A stretch of 64,000 bases of DNA from Aquila chrysaetos chrysaetos. Lineage: Eukaryota > Chordata > Aves > Accipitriformes > Accipitridae. Position numbers and translations under genes: made by a program. Under the pieces are notes generated by a model. The model worked only from the letters and a program-made list of their open reading frames with translations. It had not been told where the DNA came from and did not search any database. The DNA lies in assembly GCF_900496995.4 (NCBI RefSeq), contig NC_044024.1:15316698-15380697 (forward strand), given 5' to 3'. Shown here one piece after another: positions 39,401 to 52,200 of this stretch. Positions within the stretch are counted from its first letter, which is position 1, and each line of letters begins with the position of its first letter.

Positions 39401-42400
39401 GCAGTAGATAAGAACTTCAAATGTTTATTTAGCAAATGAATGCCAAGCTCTCAGTCAGTCCCTTTTAGAGCAGTCCAGTTTCATTAGCCTTTTTGATATC
39501 TCACAGGTTCTTGTGTAACTACAGTTAGAACCAAATTACAAATGCCATTATTTTGAAGACTGGAACAGGCATTAGTGGGAGGTGGGGGGGAGGGATTAAA
39601 AAAATCCTCTCACCTATATTCACAAGATAAAAGCATGTATGTTCAGAGATGCACTGCATGGAGCAACGCAGGAATAGAAATTTAAGCTTATAGCACCATA
39701 GCATGGTTTTTAAAAAAAGTAACAGCTCTTAAACATTTTAAAGATGCATTTAGCTCTGCTCTGCTTTAGGGATTAAGAGGACATCATTATAATTTGTGCA
39801 CAGCTCTGTGTTTACTGTGAAAAAGAGTGCTTTGTAATTTATGCACTGTGATTTTGCAGGGGGCACCCAATAGTGTTGCAATGTGCAAATGTATTTTGAT
39901 TACTTCTTAAGGAAAAAAACTTAAAATTAATGCGACAGGATTTTTTTAAGCTAACACATAAGTTAATCACCTTTTGAGATGATTCTTTGAAAATTTTAAG
40001 CCATTTTAGTACAAGAACCTTTCCTTACTACAATAGATGAATGAACCCATTGTCAAAACTGGATTTGGTATAATATGACATCCATTTAATGTCTTTGTCA
40101 TCAAATTAAGATCAAATGCAAAAGACTAATGAATACATTCAATACTGAAGTGTATTTTCCAAGGATGACATTTTCATTTCAATGGAAAAAAAATTGAAGA
40201 ACTGCACACTAACACCATTCCTCCCTCTATTTCTAGAATTCCCTTTAATAAGAAAATAACTTTTGGAATTTGGCAGATTTTCCTTTAACTATGAGATAAA
40301 GACCATACGTAAACAATAATATCCTGTCGTACTTGATACCAAATTAGCTGACTTTTATTGCCACTGAATAGAAATGTGTAGTCTGGCTGCTTGCAGAGTT
40401 CATGCTTGAAATTCCAGAAATAACAATATTGAAGTAGACCACTTCAAAGGTGGTTATTTGTCATCAGAAAGCTTTTTGACTTTTTGCTGACTGTTGATCT
40501 TCACACTCTTCTACATTTATAGTTTCTCTGAAATCACAAAAGAGGCACATGCTTTGTAAAGGAGGTATTTTCTGCTTAAAGGGCAGGTGCACTGACTAAG
40601 TCATCTATTCATAATTAAGAATTACGGTTATCCTTGGGAAATATGGGTTCCTTTGAATGTGGAGGGAAGATGGCTCCTGGCATATGAAGAGGAAGTATTA
40701 CAGTAATATTTCACATCTTTGCTTATTGATCTGCGTGTACCATACCGTACAGTGTGTGTACCATACAGTAAATATTAACTTTCACAGAACGATGCATCTA
40801 GTGTTTGTACTACTCTTGTCTAATAATATCACCACTAAATTCTCACGAACCTTTGCAAGATAAACTTACAAGTGCTGTTAGTTTTGCGGCAGTGGAAACT
40901 GAGACACACACACACAAAAATGTTTTTGCCCAAGTGGTAGAGTCAATGTGCATGCCTTCAGACCACGTACTTTCCTATGGTAGTAAACTGTTGTCATCTT
41001 TCGCACTTTGGACAGCTATTTACATTGTTATGTTATATATGATGTCCCTCAACAGCCCGTTTTCATTTTACTTGTGTTCACCCAGCTCCAGTAGTAATTA
41101 CAGTGGTGCAGAATGAGTTCCCTAATTGCCTTCCTCATTTTTATCACCTGGAAAGTTTTATTTCAACTAATTTTCTTGACTTTCTGGTAAATGTTAAATG
41201 TAGGGTAATAGGGAAGTAAGGTCACAAAAGGCTATTGAATATCGTAAAGCAGATGGAGCATGGTTGCTAGAATCTGAGGACTATGTTGAAGATATTGCAT
41301 TAAGATTTGTGATGGAGTAAAAGCAAAAATGAAGTATGTGATCATCAGTGGAGGGAAGCTGTGACAGACACCTGCATGCGCTCCTTTGCATGGGTGATTG
41401 TAGAGTCCTGTAGGGCTTTCCCCTGCTGGTTGGTAATGGAGGATTTATGTGATTATTGTCTCTGGGAAGTAGCATGCATGGGAGTAATGTTATGATTTTG
41501 TGAGTAGATGGCAATACCTGGAGTCTTCGTATTTCTTTCATCCCAAACAGTCTGTGGGTGGTGTAGGCGCTGTACTAACCATAGCATAGTAGTCAATTCC
41601 TGTAGATACTGAGCATGTGCTATTCCCCTTGCACTGCCTTAGTGCTGTCACCTGCCTGTAGTGCTGCTGTTCCTTTGAAAGGGTAGGGAAAATTTTTTTG
41701 GAGCAGCTCTTCTTTTTTTACTGAGAAATCAGAGAGAGTTCTACTGAACAGTTACATACCTGTTCTCAAAACTTGCAGGATGGATAACGTAAAATCACCT
41801 CTACCATACCTCCCTTTCTGTATGCATAGGTTAGTAATAAGAGAAATCAAGGGATAAGTGTCATAATATTGCTAGTAAGCTGTTGTTCACATCTATGTCT
41901 TCACATTAGCCAACCTGACTAACAGATTAACAGTTCTCTGAATTATAACAAGATTTGGAGGAAAGATAATTGACTGAACTTCAACCCAGAGAAGCCTGAA
42001 CAAATACTCATTGTGTGGAGAAAGCAACCAAAAGAAATAGCTGAATAATAATTTCCCCTGAAAAACGTTGTGGGGCTGCCAATTTGTTACTCAGTTGCAT
42101 TTAGTTATGTAAGATTATACTCATACAGCAACAGGGGGCCAACGATGCCTTTTGTTCACTTTGTTCTCTCTAACTTCTACTGAAATGTAACCTGGTGAGC
42201 TATTGGACCAAATATTCTGAGTATTTTGAACTTGATACCTGAAAGATTTCATTTCCCTAGGCAGTAGTAATTTGTACGAGAGAGGGGACACCTGAGCTGT
42301 GATATTGCTGAAGATTCCCTAGCTCTGGAACTGGAGACTGGATTTGTTCTTTTTAAGGGCATACTGCAATGATTGTTATCCCAGATTTTCAAAGGCAGGA

Positions 42401-45378
42401 TTTGGGGTTGAAAACTGTGAAATAGCAGTATTTCTGGTGGGTTCTATTAGAGTTACTGGACCTTTTGTTACTTATAAGTGGGCCATGGCATCAAATGAAC
42501 TGCATGGTAAGGATTCTTACCAATAAGGAGTTTTATTTATTGTTGCATTTTAGTAGTTATTCATGATGGTTAGGCAGACTATAGATCTAGCATGTCTAGC
42601 ATTTGAATAGATGTTCTAAATGCATTTAAATATATTTTTAGTGAAAAAAAATTTCTAACAGTCTTACAGCATTGGTAATCTGAAGTAACATGCATCTAAA
42701 AAGTTGTTAAAAGAAATTTCACATTCGTCTGAATTTTTTAACCAAATGGGAGTTGCATATCTTCTCAATGGGGTTTGGCAGTACTTGTGTTTTGTCTGTA
42801 TTTTTGCTTTTCTTTCTGCCTATATATTTATTGATTTTGTGCATATGTGTATGAATGTCCATTTCAAGGAATACAGGGGAGTCAAATGCAAGCAGGACTT
42901 CCTCAGGAAAGCAACCAAAATTTTCACTGTTAATGATTCTTCCAGCTGATTAGAAAAGATAAATTTTCAAATTGTTTAAGGTTTGCCTGACACTGATAGT
43001 AGAAATACTACAGAACAGGAAGTGAGATGCACATAGGCCTGTGCTTCTGGTGATGCTACGAGGAGCAGCCTGAGGATGATCTGCTTCCAATTAAAATGTC
43101 AGCATGAAGTGTGCATAGTGGCCTTCAATAAATACTCTGTGCTGACAGCAGTTTGTTGGAACAGAAGTTAGGGAACCAGTGCTGTATTGAGTTGAAAGTG
43201 TATTGAGATTTTAGACACATGGATTATAATGACCAGAATTGCCAACTTTGCCAGGTACTGCATTTAGTATTCTTAGTTTTACAGAACTTTGCAAGGGATC
43301 CTGAAGGATTTTTTTCAATAAAGTATAGGTCCTTAGTTTATTAGCCCTATATCAAGTTCTGAAGGAGTGATGATATATGTGAACAAAAGTAGGTTTCCTC
43401 TTCATACATAGCTAGCAGAGCAAAGCACTAGTTTTTAATGAAATCTCTTGTAATCATCTTACGGATGTTGTATTCGTTTCATTTAAGTGGCAAAACAAAG
43501 ACATTCTTAAATTCAGAGATTTTAGCTTTACATTACATGTAGTTATTCACAAGACTGTTTCAGAAGATGTTAAATGGACATCTTTATTCCTTATATTATC
43601 ACTATTTTTGCTCTGCTACATATTTAATATAAGCAATGAATAAAGTGAGAAGTTAATACAAAATAGATACTGGTTAATATTTTAATGATAAAGATATCCT
43701 ATCCTTTTGAAACAGCTGAAGCTAATATAGAGTAATAGGTTGCCTTTTCCACTTACTTTTAGGCTATGTTTTAAGGGCAGTCTTCATGCTGAACATAGAG
43801 CTGTACTAAATGAAAATACAATAATTTGTTCAGTTTTAACAGTACTTCCCTCATGCTCCCTTGCTGTCCTTCATTTAGCCTCTTTAGATCGTGATGCTTT
43901 TCTACTTACTTTCTGGGTTTTTTTAACACAAAGACCAGATGTTTCTAAATTGGATTTAGTTCATTGTGTTTTAAAACGCAAGAGTTTGGTATTTCTACAG
44001 AAGGTCCTTGATTGTCAAAAGCTTATAGTAAATATTAGGAGAGATAGTAGTTAATCTTTCCATTTTAAGACTTATTTGTCTATCACATTCTTTATTTCTT
44101 TATAATACATTGCTCATGCCCTACTTGGTTAGTCTTAAGATAAAGAATAAACAGACACTGTCACCACAGTTTATCCATCCTTCACATTTTTCTTCCCTCA
44201 GTTACCCTGTGGCGAACAGCCACTCTTAATTCTGCTTGCTTTTAAAGCCTCTGTTCTAAGGACTTCAGCTGTTACAGATTTCTGTTATTAACATGAGTTT
44301 TGTTTTCCCATCTATGAATTAACCTGCATAGCAAGGCTTTTGCACCTTTATGGTAGTATGAAGAATGTGAAATAGGAAAATTGTACATTTGTTTTGCTGT
44401 GCATTTGAGCATGGATTCCTTATTCAGAGACCATATCTCTCTCTTTTTGAAGCATATAATAAATCTGACTGTGCACTTCATTTGGTCTTTGAAAACAAAG
44501 TGATATCCTCTAGACGTGAGTAGATTTCATAATAGAGGATGTGAAGCAGTCTGTATGGATGCTGTTCTTAAGCTCTTATTTCTGTTACTTTAATGTCTCC
44601 AAAGCTTCTGTGTCCCTTTCCTCAGCTGTCGATGCCTTGTATTCTCCGGGGTATTATGAGAAATCAATCTACTTTGTTTCCAACACAGCAAGATGCAAGC
44701 AAGAAATTAAAAGGTTTCTAAGAGAAAATATTCATGTTGGAGGTCTCTATACTCAAATGGTATATGCTGTTAATATCAATGTACCTAGTTATCCCAACCT
44801 TGATCTGAGATGCAGATGGAGAGAGAAGAATGAAATTGAGAAAGAGCAATTAAAATTAAAATTGATTGTAACAAACAGAGAACAAAATATTTTTATTTAA
44901 TTATTTGCATTTATACACATGCATACATAAAACATTTAAGCAGAAAATATCTAGCTGGTTTGATAGTGAAATTGTTTATTGAAAGTTTCTTCTGGAATAA
45001 TATTTTCTCATAATCTCTTTCTGCTAAAGACAGTTAAGATGCAGGCATATTTTCCTATATCCATTAAAACTTATCTTGGTTATCTTTTTAATTACTCCTT
45101 AATTGTTATTTTTTTAAAATTTTATTGTTTTGAATAATACAATGATAACCTACGAAGAGTCAGATGAGGTATCTGTGTGGTTCACAATTCTGTGAAGTAT
45201 CAATTCTGTAAGAGAAATTCAGGTTTTGTTTGTCTGTCCTTTATTAAGTATTATTTATGAGCTTATTATGAACACATATTTGTCTTAGAACATCATCCTC
45301 TTCTCAGTTACTGTCCAGCTCTCACAGGCAAGTCACTGAAGACCAGATTTAGTTTCTGATATTTCTCTGGTGAAAAAT
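33468..45378. other. Gene-poor AT-rich DNA
   Basis: About 12 kb with no recognisable gene. The longest open frame in the gene-poor part of the window (161 codons, minus strand, 35508-35993) lies here but has no family match. The segment at about 38,500-40,400 is especially AT-rich and complex rather than repetitive. Confidence 0.6.
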
Positions 45379-45445
45379 AAGAAACAAAAAAAACTAAAAA
45401 TACCTATCATGAAAAAAAAAATTTTTCATGCCTTTTATAGTAAAT
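45379..45445 (+). repeat. Direct repeat, left copy, flanking LTR copy C
   Basis: This 67-bp segment aligns without gaps to 46066-46132, at roughly three quarters identity. The two share TTTTCATGCCTTTTATA exactly. The LTR at 45457-46055 sits between them. Confidence 0.7.
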
Positions 45446-45456
45446 ATATATCTACG

Positions 45457-46055
45457 TGCTGGTTTTGGCTTGGGTAGAGTTAATTTTCTTCACAGTAGCT
45501 AGTATGTGGCTATGTTTTGGATTTGTGCTGAAAACAGTGTTGATAACACAGGGATGTTTTAGCTATTGCTGAGCAGTGCTTACACAGAGCCAAGGGCTTT
45601 TCTGCTCCTCACCCCACCCCACCAGCGAGGAGGCTGGGGGGGCACAAGGAGTTGGGAGGGGACACAGCCGGGACAGTTGACCCCAACTGACCAGAGGGAT
45701 ATTCCAGACCATAGGATGTCATGCTCAGCATAGAAAGCTGGGGGGAGAAGGAGGAAGGTGGGGGGGGATGTTCAGACTTATGGTGTTATGTCTTCCCAAG
45801 TAACAGTTACGTGTGATGGAGCCCTGCTTTCCTGGAGATGGCTGAACACCTGCCTATCGATGGGAAGTGGTGAATGAATTCCTTGTTTTGCTTTGCTTGT
45901 GTGCACGGCTTTTGTTTTACTTATTAAACTGTCTTTATCTCAACCCATGAGTTTTCTCACTTTTAGCCTTCTGATTCCCTCCCGCGTCCCACTGTGAGGG
46001 GAGTGAGCAAGCAGCTCCATGGGGCTTAGTTGCCAGCTGGGGTTAAAACACAACA
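45457..46055 (+). mobile_element. Solo LTR, ERVL-like, copy C (second subfamily)
   Basis: The element (599 bp) begins TGCTGGTTTTGGCTTGGG and ends GGGGTTAAAACACAACA. Its ends are homologous to the other three copies, read on the plus strand, but its central part (about 45735-45920) is unrelated to theirs. ATTAAA lies at 45923-45928, before CTGTCTTTATCTCAACCC. The flanking 5-mers (CTACG and GGTAT) do not match, so the target duplication is lost or the element was rearranged. Confidence 0.88.
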
Positions 46056-46065
46056 GGTATAAAGT

Positions 46066-46132
46066 AAGAAAGGAAAAAAACCTGAAAACACTTATGACAA
46101 AAGCAAATCTTTTCATGCCTTTTATAATAAAA
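46066..46132 (+). repeat. Direct repeat, right copy, flanking LTR copy C
   Basis: Partner of 45379-45445. It starts 10 bp after the end of the LTR, while the left copy ends 11 bp before it. Confidence 0.7.
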
Positions 46133-48671
46133 AGCACAAAAGTTGTACAAAGTTAATGTTTAAAAGCCCTTTGCAACTGACAGTTTATTTATAAAATGCC
46201 TCCGGAATTGTCACTATTCTCTAAAGCTTGCCAGGCTGTGAGCGTACCTGGGACTGTGCCCTTGTTAGCTTCCCCCAGTGTACAGCAACTTCTACCTCTG
46301 CCTGCATTCCCTCCTCGTCATTCCACTGCTCCACCCAGGCCTCAGACACCTGAAGGAGTGAAAGGATGCTTAAGATATGTGCAGCCTCTATTTCTTTTAG
46401 TGTGTGTAAAGTTAGACCTAAACATACAGAACAGTTCCATTTTTGTTTTGCTTCTGGGTTGTATTGACAGCAGATTCTTTGTTCTTTTCTGTGAATGACT
46501 GATACATGCAAAATGTCCATGCTGCCATGACTCAGTCAAGCTTAAGTTGAACACTGGCAGCCAAAGAAGTGAACATCTTTTGCCAGGCCTACCTCTCTAC
46601 CAAGGGACTCTGATGGGGAGCAGTTATCCTTGCGTCTTCCCCCAAGTCTGCTCCTCTTCTTAGCTAAGCACTAATTAAGCAGGGCTCTTCCTTTTTTTGT
46701 TCCTCCTTTGAAGTCTGTTGTTCGCCTCTGGGAGAGGCTGATTAGGTACCCAACAGCCCATTAGCTCCTTCCAGACTCATATAATGGGGTGTACAAACCC
46801 TGCATTATGCCACTGCAAACTTGTCCCATAGGGAGCAAAAGGACAAAAAGGTTATGGAAAATAGATTAATAATCTCCTACCCTTTTCCAGTATTACATAC
46901 ATACAGTCATCCTTACACAGTCTGTCAGGCATCTACATAATCACCCCAGCACAAATAGAGCAGAACCTTTTTGTAGTGCCTGATTATTAGAGCTGCTGTT
47001 CACAGAAGAAATCCCACTGAAGTATAATTCAGAGAAGACTGTGTAGGAGTGAAACTTCGCATAAGCAAAGTTTTCATGAATTTTAAGAACTGTTTAAAGT
47101 GCCATAAGTGACTTTTCGTTATATCTGAGTTAATGGTATGGCCTTCTTTATGCTTCTCTCTCCTGCTTTATCTGCCCCCTTCAGCTTTGCTGATAATGCC
47201 AGAGTAGAGTTAGCGGGAAATTTAGAGGTGAAGAAGTGTAGAATCATCTTAAGTGGACACCATTTTAATGCATCCAAGTTACTTTTATATATGTATGACA
47301 TAGAGGTTTACCCCTTCTTCATACATTCCTAAGTGATTAAAAAGGAGGGTGAAAGAGCTGCCTGTTCAGGGAGGCTCTGGGTTGCTCAATAAAAATGGAT
47401 TACCATCCTTTGTGCTGATTATTACACTGTTGTTAGAATTCTGCTAAGAACTGTAGAAATTAAACTAAACTATAGTAACTCTGTTTTGTTAAGAGTGTCT
47501 TGTATGCCATGGGACACTACTGAAAAAAGGTCTAGAAGTATGATCTTCCCAGCATTTGTACTCTTTTTTTTTTTTTTTTTTCCCCTCATAAAATACTTTT
47601 TTTTGGCTAACAGTTGCAGATGATTTATTTACAGATACGTCAGCCCTTCTCCTAAGATTTTTGTTTCATTAATGAGACTTTAAGACAAAACTTTGTACAC
47701 TCTTCCTAGATATGCAATATAAAACTGCTCTAAAACTATTTCATTCCATCTAATCACTTCCTTAAATGTTATATCAACTGTCTGAAAATCAGACACTAGA
47801 AATGAGTCTTAAGAACCTGAAGTTGATAAGCAGTGAATACACTTAGTGCCTTATTTTGTATTTTATTCTTAGGCAGCTGAGCTTTGATAGTTTCTGCAAG
47901 TCTTTCAGCTTTGTTGTATTCATTGTAGTATTAACCCATGTTAAATCCACTTAAATTAGCCTAGTCTAAGTCAAAACAGGTAAACTGAAGAAATAGTGCT
48001 TGAGCTGTGAAGACTTATGTAAAGCGTGGCTGTGCTGGCATCTGGCAATATCTGCTTACTCTCCCGCAAGGCCATCCAGCTGGAATAAAAAGGTAGGAGT
48101 TTGATATGTGTATGGGCCTCTGACTATCTGAAGCAGTTGAACTAAAACTCAGTTCTGCTGTAAAGAGACTAATAACTGAAAATGCTTGACTGGTTCATAT
48201 AACCTAAAGCTGGTACATAATACATACTTCCAGCTCAGCATCAATTTCAAACCATTCATGTACATTTGATGGTAACTCATACAGTCATGTTTGTTGAAGT
48301 ATAGTGTCAGAACATTAATGTTATTCTGATCCTTTGTTTCCTAGAAAGAAAATCCAGATAAAAGGTTTTCAGTTAGTAGTGCATGCATAGTCTGAACTGA
48401 TCTTTAGTCTAGTAGTCTCAGGGTAAATCATCACAGCAAGAAAATACAGAGAATCATACATAAAGTACTTAGACTGAGTTACCTTTTCAATGTAAGATGT
48501 TCAGTCCGTATGATAGAGAGACGAACAGCATAGCCAAATGTAAGCTGGAGAATATATTGAATGTAGAGGGACAGAATTGCTTATATAACATCATTATCAT
48601 GAGAACAGGAAGAAGGTGGTGATCTGGAGAGCTTTGTGGGGAGAGAGGACATAGAAAAAAAGGGAAGTCAG
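46133..48671. other. Unassigned DNA between LTR copies C and D
   Basis: About 2.5 kb. The first 700 bp (about 46195-46830) are less AT-rich than the background and have no open frame that I recognise; it may be an old repeat of unknown type. A run of 18 T lies at 47564-47581. Confidence 0.5.
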
Positions 48672-48676
48672 TCAAG

Positions 48677-49257
48677 TGTCGTGGTTTAACCCCAGCCAGC
48701 AACTAAGCAGCACGCAGCCGCTCACTCACTCCCCCCTACCCAGTGGGATGGGGGAGAAAATCGGGAAAAAGAAGCAAAACCCACGGGTTGAGATAAGGAC
48801 GGTTTAATAGAACAGAAAAGAAGAAACTAATAATGATAATGATAACACTAATAAAATGACAACAGCAATAATAAAAGGATTGGAATGTACAAATGATGCG
48901 CAGTGCAATTGCTCACCACCCGCCGATCGACACCCAGCTAGTCCCTGAGCGGCGATTCCCCGCCCCCACTCCCTGGTTCCTATACTAGATGTGACGTCCC
49001 ATGGTATGGAATACCCCGTTGGCCAGTTTGGGTCAGCTCTCCTGGCTGTGTCCTGTGCCAACTTCTTGTGCCCCTCCAGCTTTCTCGCTGGCTGGGCATG
49101 AGAAGCTGAAAAATCCTTGACTTTAGTCTAAACACTACTTGGCAACAACTGAAAACATCAGTGTGTTATCAACATTCTTCTCATACTGAAACCAAGACAT
49201 AATACCATACCAGCTACTAGAAAGACAATTAACTCTATCCCTGCTGAAACTAGGACA
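48677..49257 (-). mobile_element. Solo LTR, ERVL-like, copy D
   Basis: The element (581 bp) begins TGTCGTGGTTTAACCCC and ends AACTAGGACA. The flanking 5-mers are TCAAG (48672-48676) and CCAAG (49258-49262), a duplication with one mismatch. The sense strand is minus. ATTAAA is intact, while the TATA region reads GTATAGG. It is of the same subfamily as A and B but keeps more CpG, suggesting it is the least decayed copy. Confidence 0.9.
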
Positions 49258-49262
49258 CCAAG

Positions 49263-52200
49263 GTAACACAGACAGTACTCTAGAGAAAGTGTACAGTATC
49301 AGCAGTGGGGTTACCATGATGCAAAATATAGCAAGAGGGGAAACAACAGATAATGGCTGCTGAGAATTTGTTGTTGTTCTCACTGTGTAGATATGATGTG
49401 TTTTCTGTTCTAGGAGGATTATCAGATCTGCACAGACATTCATTAGAACAGCATCTTTTTATATGAAGGGGAAAAAAGTATTTTTCCTTGTTTAAGTGGT
49501 CAAATGATTAATTTTAAATCCACAGAATATCATATAATATTTGTATGTATAAAATACAAAAAGGCCAAAAATTAAAAGGGAGATAGACTCTTTATTAGAG
49601 AAACTTGTTTGGGAAGAAATTTGCAGAAGTACTCTGCTGTGATAAAAAAAGTTCAAGTAAAAAATTATGACTGAGGTTTTTTCTGAGAAGGATTGTGTGT
49701 CACTGTAGTTACTTGGGGAAGTCAGCAGCAGAGGATATACATGCAAGCAGTAAAACAGTGTAGAGTTTCTGAATTGTGCTACACAAACCACTAAGAGTAC
49801 ACCAGGACCTTCAAAGAAATATGCTGTACAAAAAGAGTTTGCAGAGCCTAGTCAGAAGTGTTGCTGCTACTGCTGCGGTCATTACTCTTGAGAATAGTAT
49901 GGTCAAGCAGGAACTGCTGGCAGTAGGTTGTTTTTTCTTATCTGAGGTTGCCACCATTTTCTAATGCCTGGCTGTGGACCCCTATCCTGGCTCTTCCATG
50001 CTTAAGAGCATCTGATGAATCCAGGAGGCTATATGGATCTAGCAGAGATATATTGGTTTCAGGGTAAGCTGTCAAGGTAGGAGTATATGCATTTAGGAGG
50101 GTTGACTATATTGGAAGGAATAGTGCTAGGTAGTAGCAAACCTGTGTCCTTTGAATGAGATGTTCTCTGTCTATACAGATATGCGCAATCCTCATAGCTC
50201 CTGGAACCTTATGAGGATGCCATGGTATTGATTGGTTAGATAAGTATCGAAACACTTCAGTGACACACAGAGAATCCCCCCTGTCTGACTTGCCAGAACA
50301 ACTGGCTTAAATCTGTGGCAAGAGGAAGAATAAAGTGTTTTCACATCTCTGCCTTATTCCAGAGCATGGCTCAGTGGCACCAGAGGAAACTAAGTCTGGA
50401 AAACTCTATAGTTCCAAGGAGCTCCATGAAAAAAAATTTGATCACTGATTGTTTTTCTGACCAAGGAGTGCTAACCAGACTTGATTAAAAGGCATGATGG
50501 TTTTTCTCATGCTACCAAAGTGAAGATAACTCATGAGAGAAAAAATTTTTCTGCTTATGTGTCTGCCCACAGAGATTATTGTTGTTGTTGTTAAATAAAA
50601 CAAAATAGCTTTTCAATTAGCTACCAACTTTGAACTAAGCAATAAAGATGTTTTCCACACATTAAGTCTCAGAATAAGCTTGTTGAAACAAGGACTTTGT
50701 CTTCATTTGTGTAGGTATCGCTAGGCTTGCAAAGAACATACTGTTTTGGTCATTTTCATGACTGGTGAACTGGGACACTGAGCAAGCTGAATCAGTTATG
50801 ATAAAGGCAGTTAGCAAGTCAGGAGGGAGCAGCAGATAGGTACTCAGAATCATGTACTCCAAATACCCCTCTAAACTGTGATTTCCTTTCAATGTGAACA
50901 GCAATTTGCATTTTTCTGTCTCTCTACTTAACATTTCAATAGGATGTGACATGTTTTTAAAGAACTGGGAAGAGCAGAGATTATAATTGAAAGAGTGGAT
51001 AATATTTACAAAACCAGGTTATTCAACCCCTGGATGAAGATCGTCCAGTCAGATGAGCCTAATTTATGCAGAAAGGAAAGTGTGCTATTTGTTGAAAGGT
51101 CTGTTCTTTGCTATCAAGCTTGATGGATGGATTAAAGGAAAAGGAAGAATTTCATTAAAGGCACATTTCAAAGTCAGCGTAAGGGATACATCTTTACAAG
51201 TATTTCCACTGAACAGGAGGTAATCTATATTGCCACTGAGTCTGGATCCGAATTCTGTTTTTTCCTATGTGTATGAAGATGGTGAATCTTTTTCCCTTGT
51301 TTTAATGCTAGCCAGATATGCTAGCCATTGCCAAACACTATTATTTCCTCTCATACAAAAAATACACTTATTCATTTATGCATTTACTCTCATTACTATG
51401 TACACTAATCCTAAGCATTCTGAAAACAAGTTTATCATCAGCCTTGTTTTTCTTGCATGACTTCAGTAGATTTGTGTGTTTCTTTCTAATACAAAGAATT
51501 ACTACTCAAGCATTTTTGTTAGGGACTGGTAGGTGATTTACCATCCTCTTTCTCTAAGATGAATGAAGATGGCTGAAATTCTTTTGTGACTGCTGCCTTT
51601 CTCCCACTACTGTTTTTATGCTGTTCGTCTATTATGCCCTATTTTTGCATTCTGCATTCCACACCCCACCCCCCCCCCCCCCAGCCGTAGAGGATCACAG
51701 AAATAAAAGCTGGCAGTGATAGACTATTTGGGGAATATGTAGTACAGAGAAGGAAATTCAGATATGGAGGAATGCAAACGGAGGGTCTGTTGCTAGTCTC
51801 ACAGGTTTTATTCCATGTTTCTACCATAACACCTTTTTGTAGCTTCAGGATATAGCTATAATGCAACTGTGTAGTTGTAATACCTTCAGTTGCTTAGTTT
51901 CCTTTTCTTTAACAACCACCTATCAGGTTGTTAAATAGCACCATTTTTTATCATGTTACCTATCTGTGATTTGGGAAGGGAAAGGTATGTAAAGGCTAAA
52001 CATACTGATATCAGGTACATAGGAAGAGAAGAAGTTAAAATAGTTTTTCTCTTGCAGACTTTAGTTGAAAAGAACCCAGGAACATGTACTTAACATTTTA
52101 ACAAGAGGCAGCTAAAAAAGGGAGCTAAACCTCTAACAGTAGATGTTCCTTTTCTTGTGGCTATTAATGTTCCTAATCTCAGAAGGACTAAAAGGCAGCC

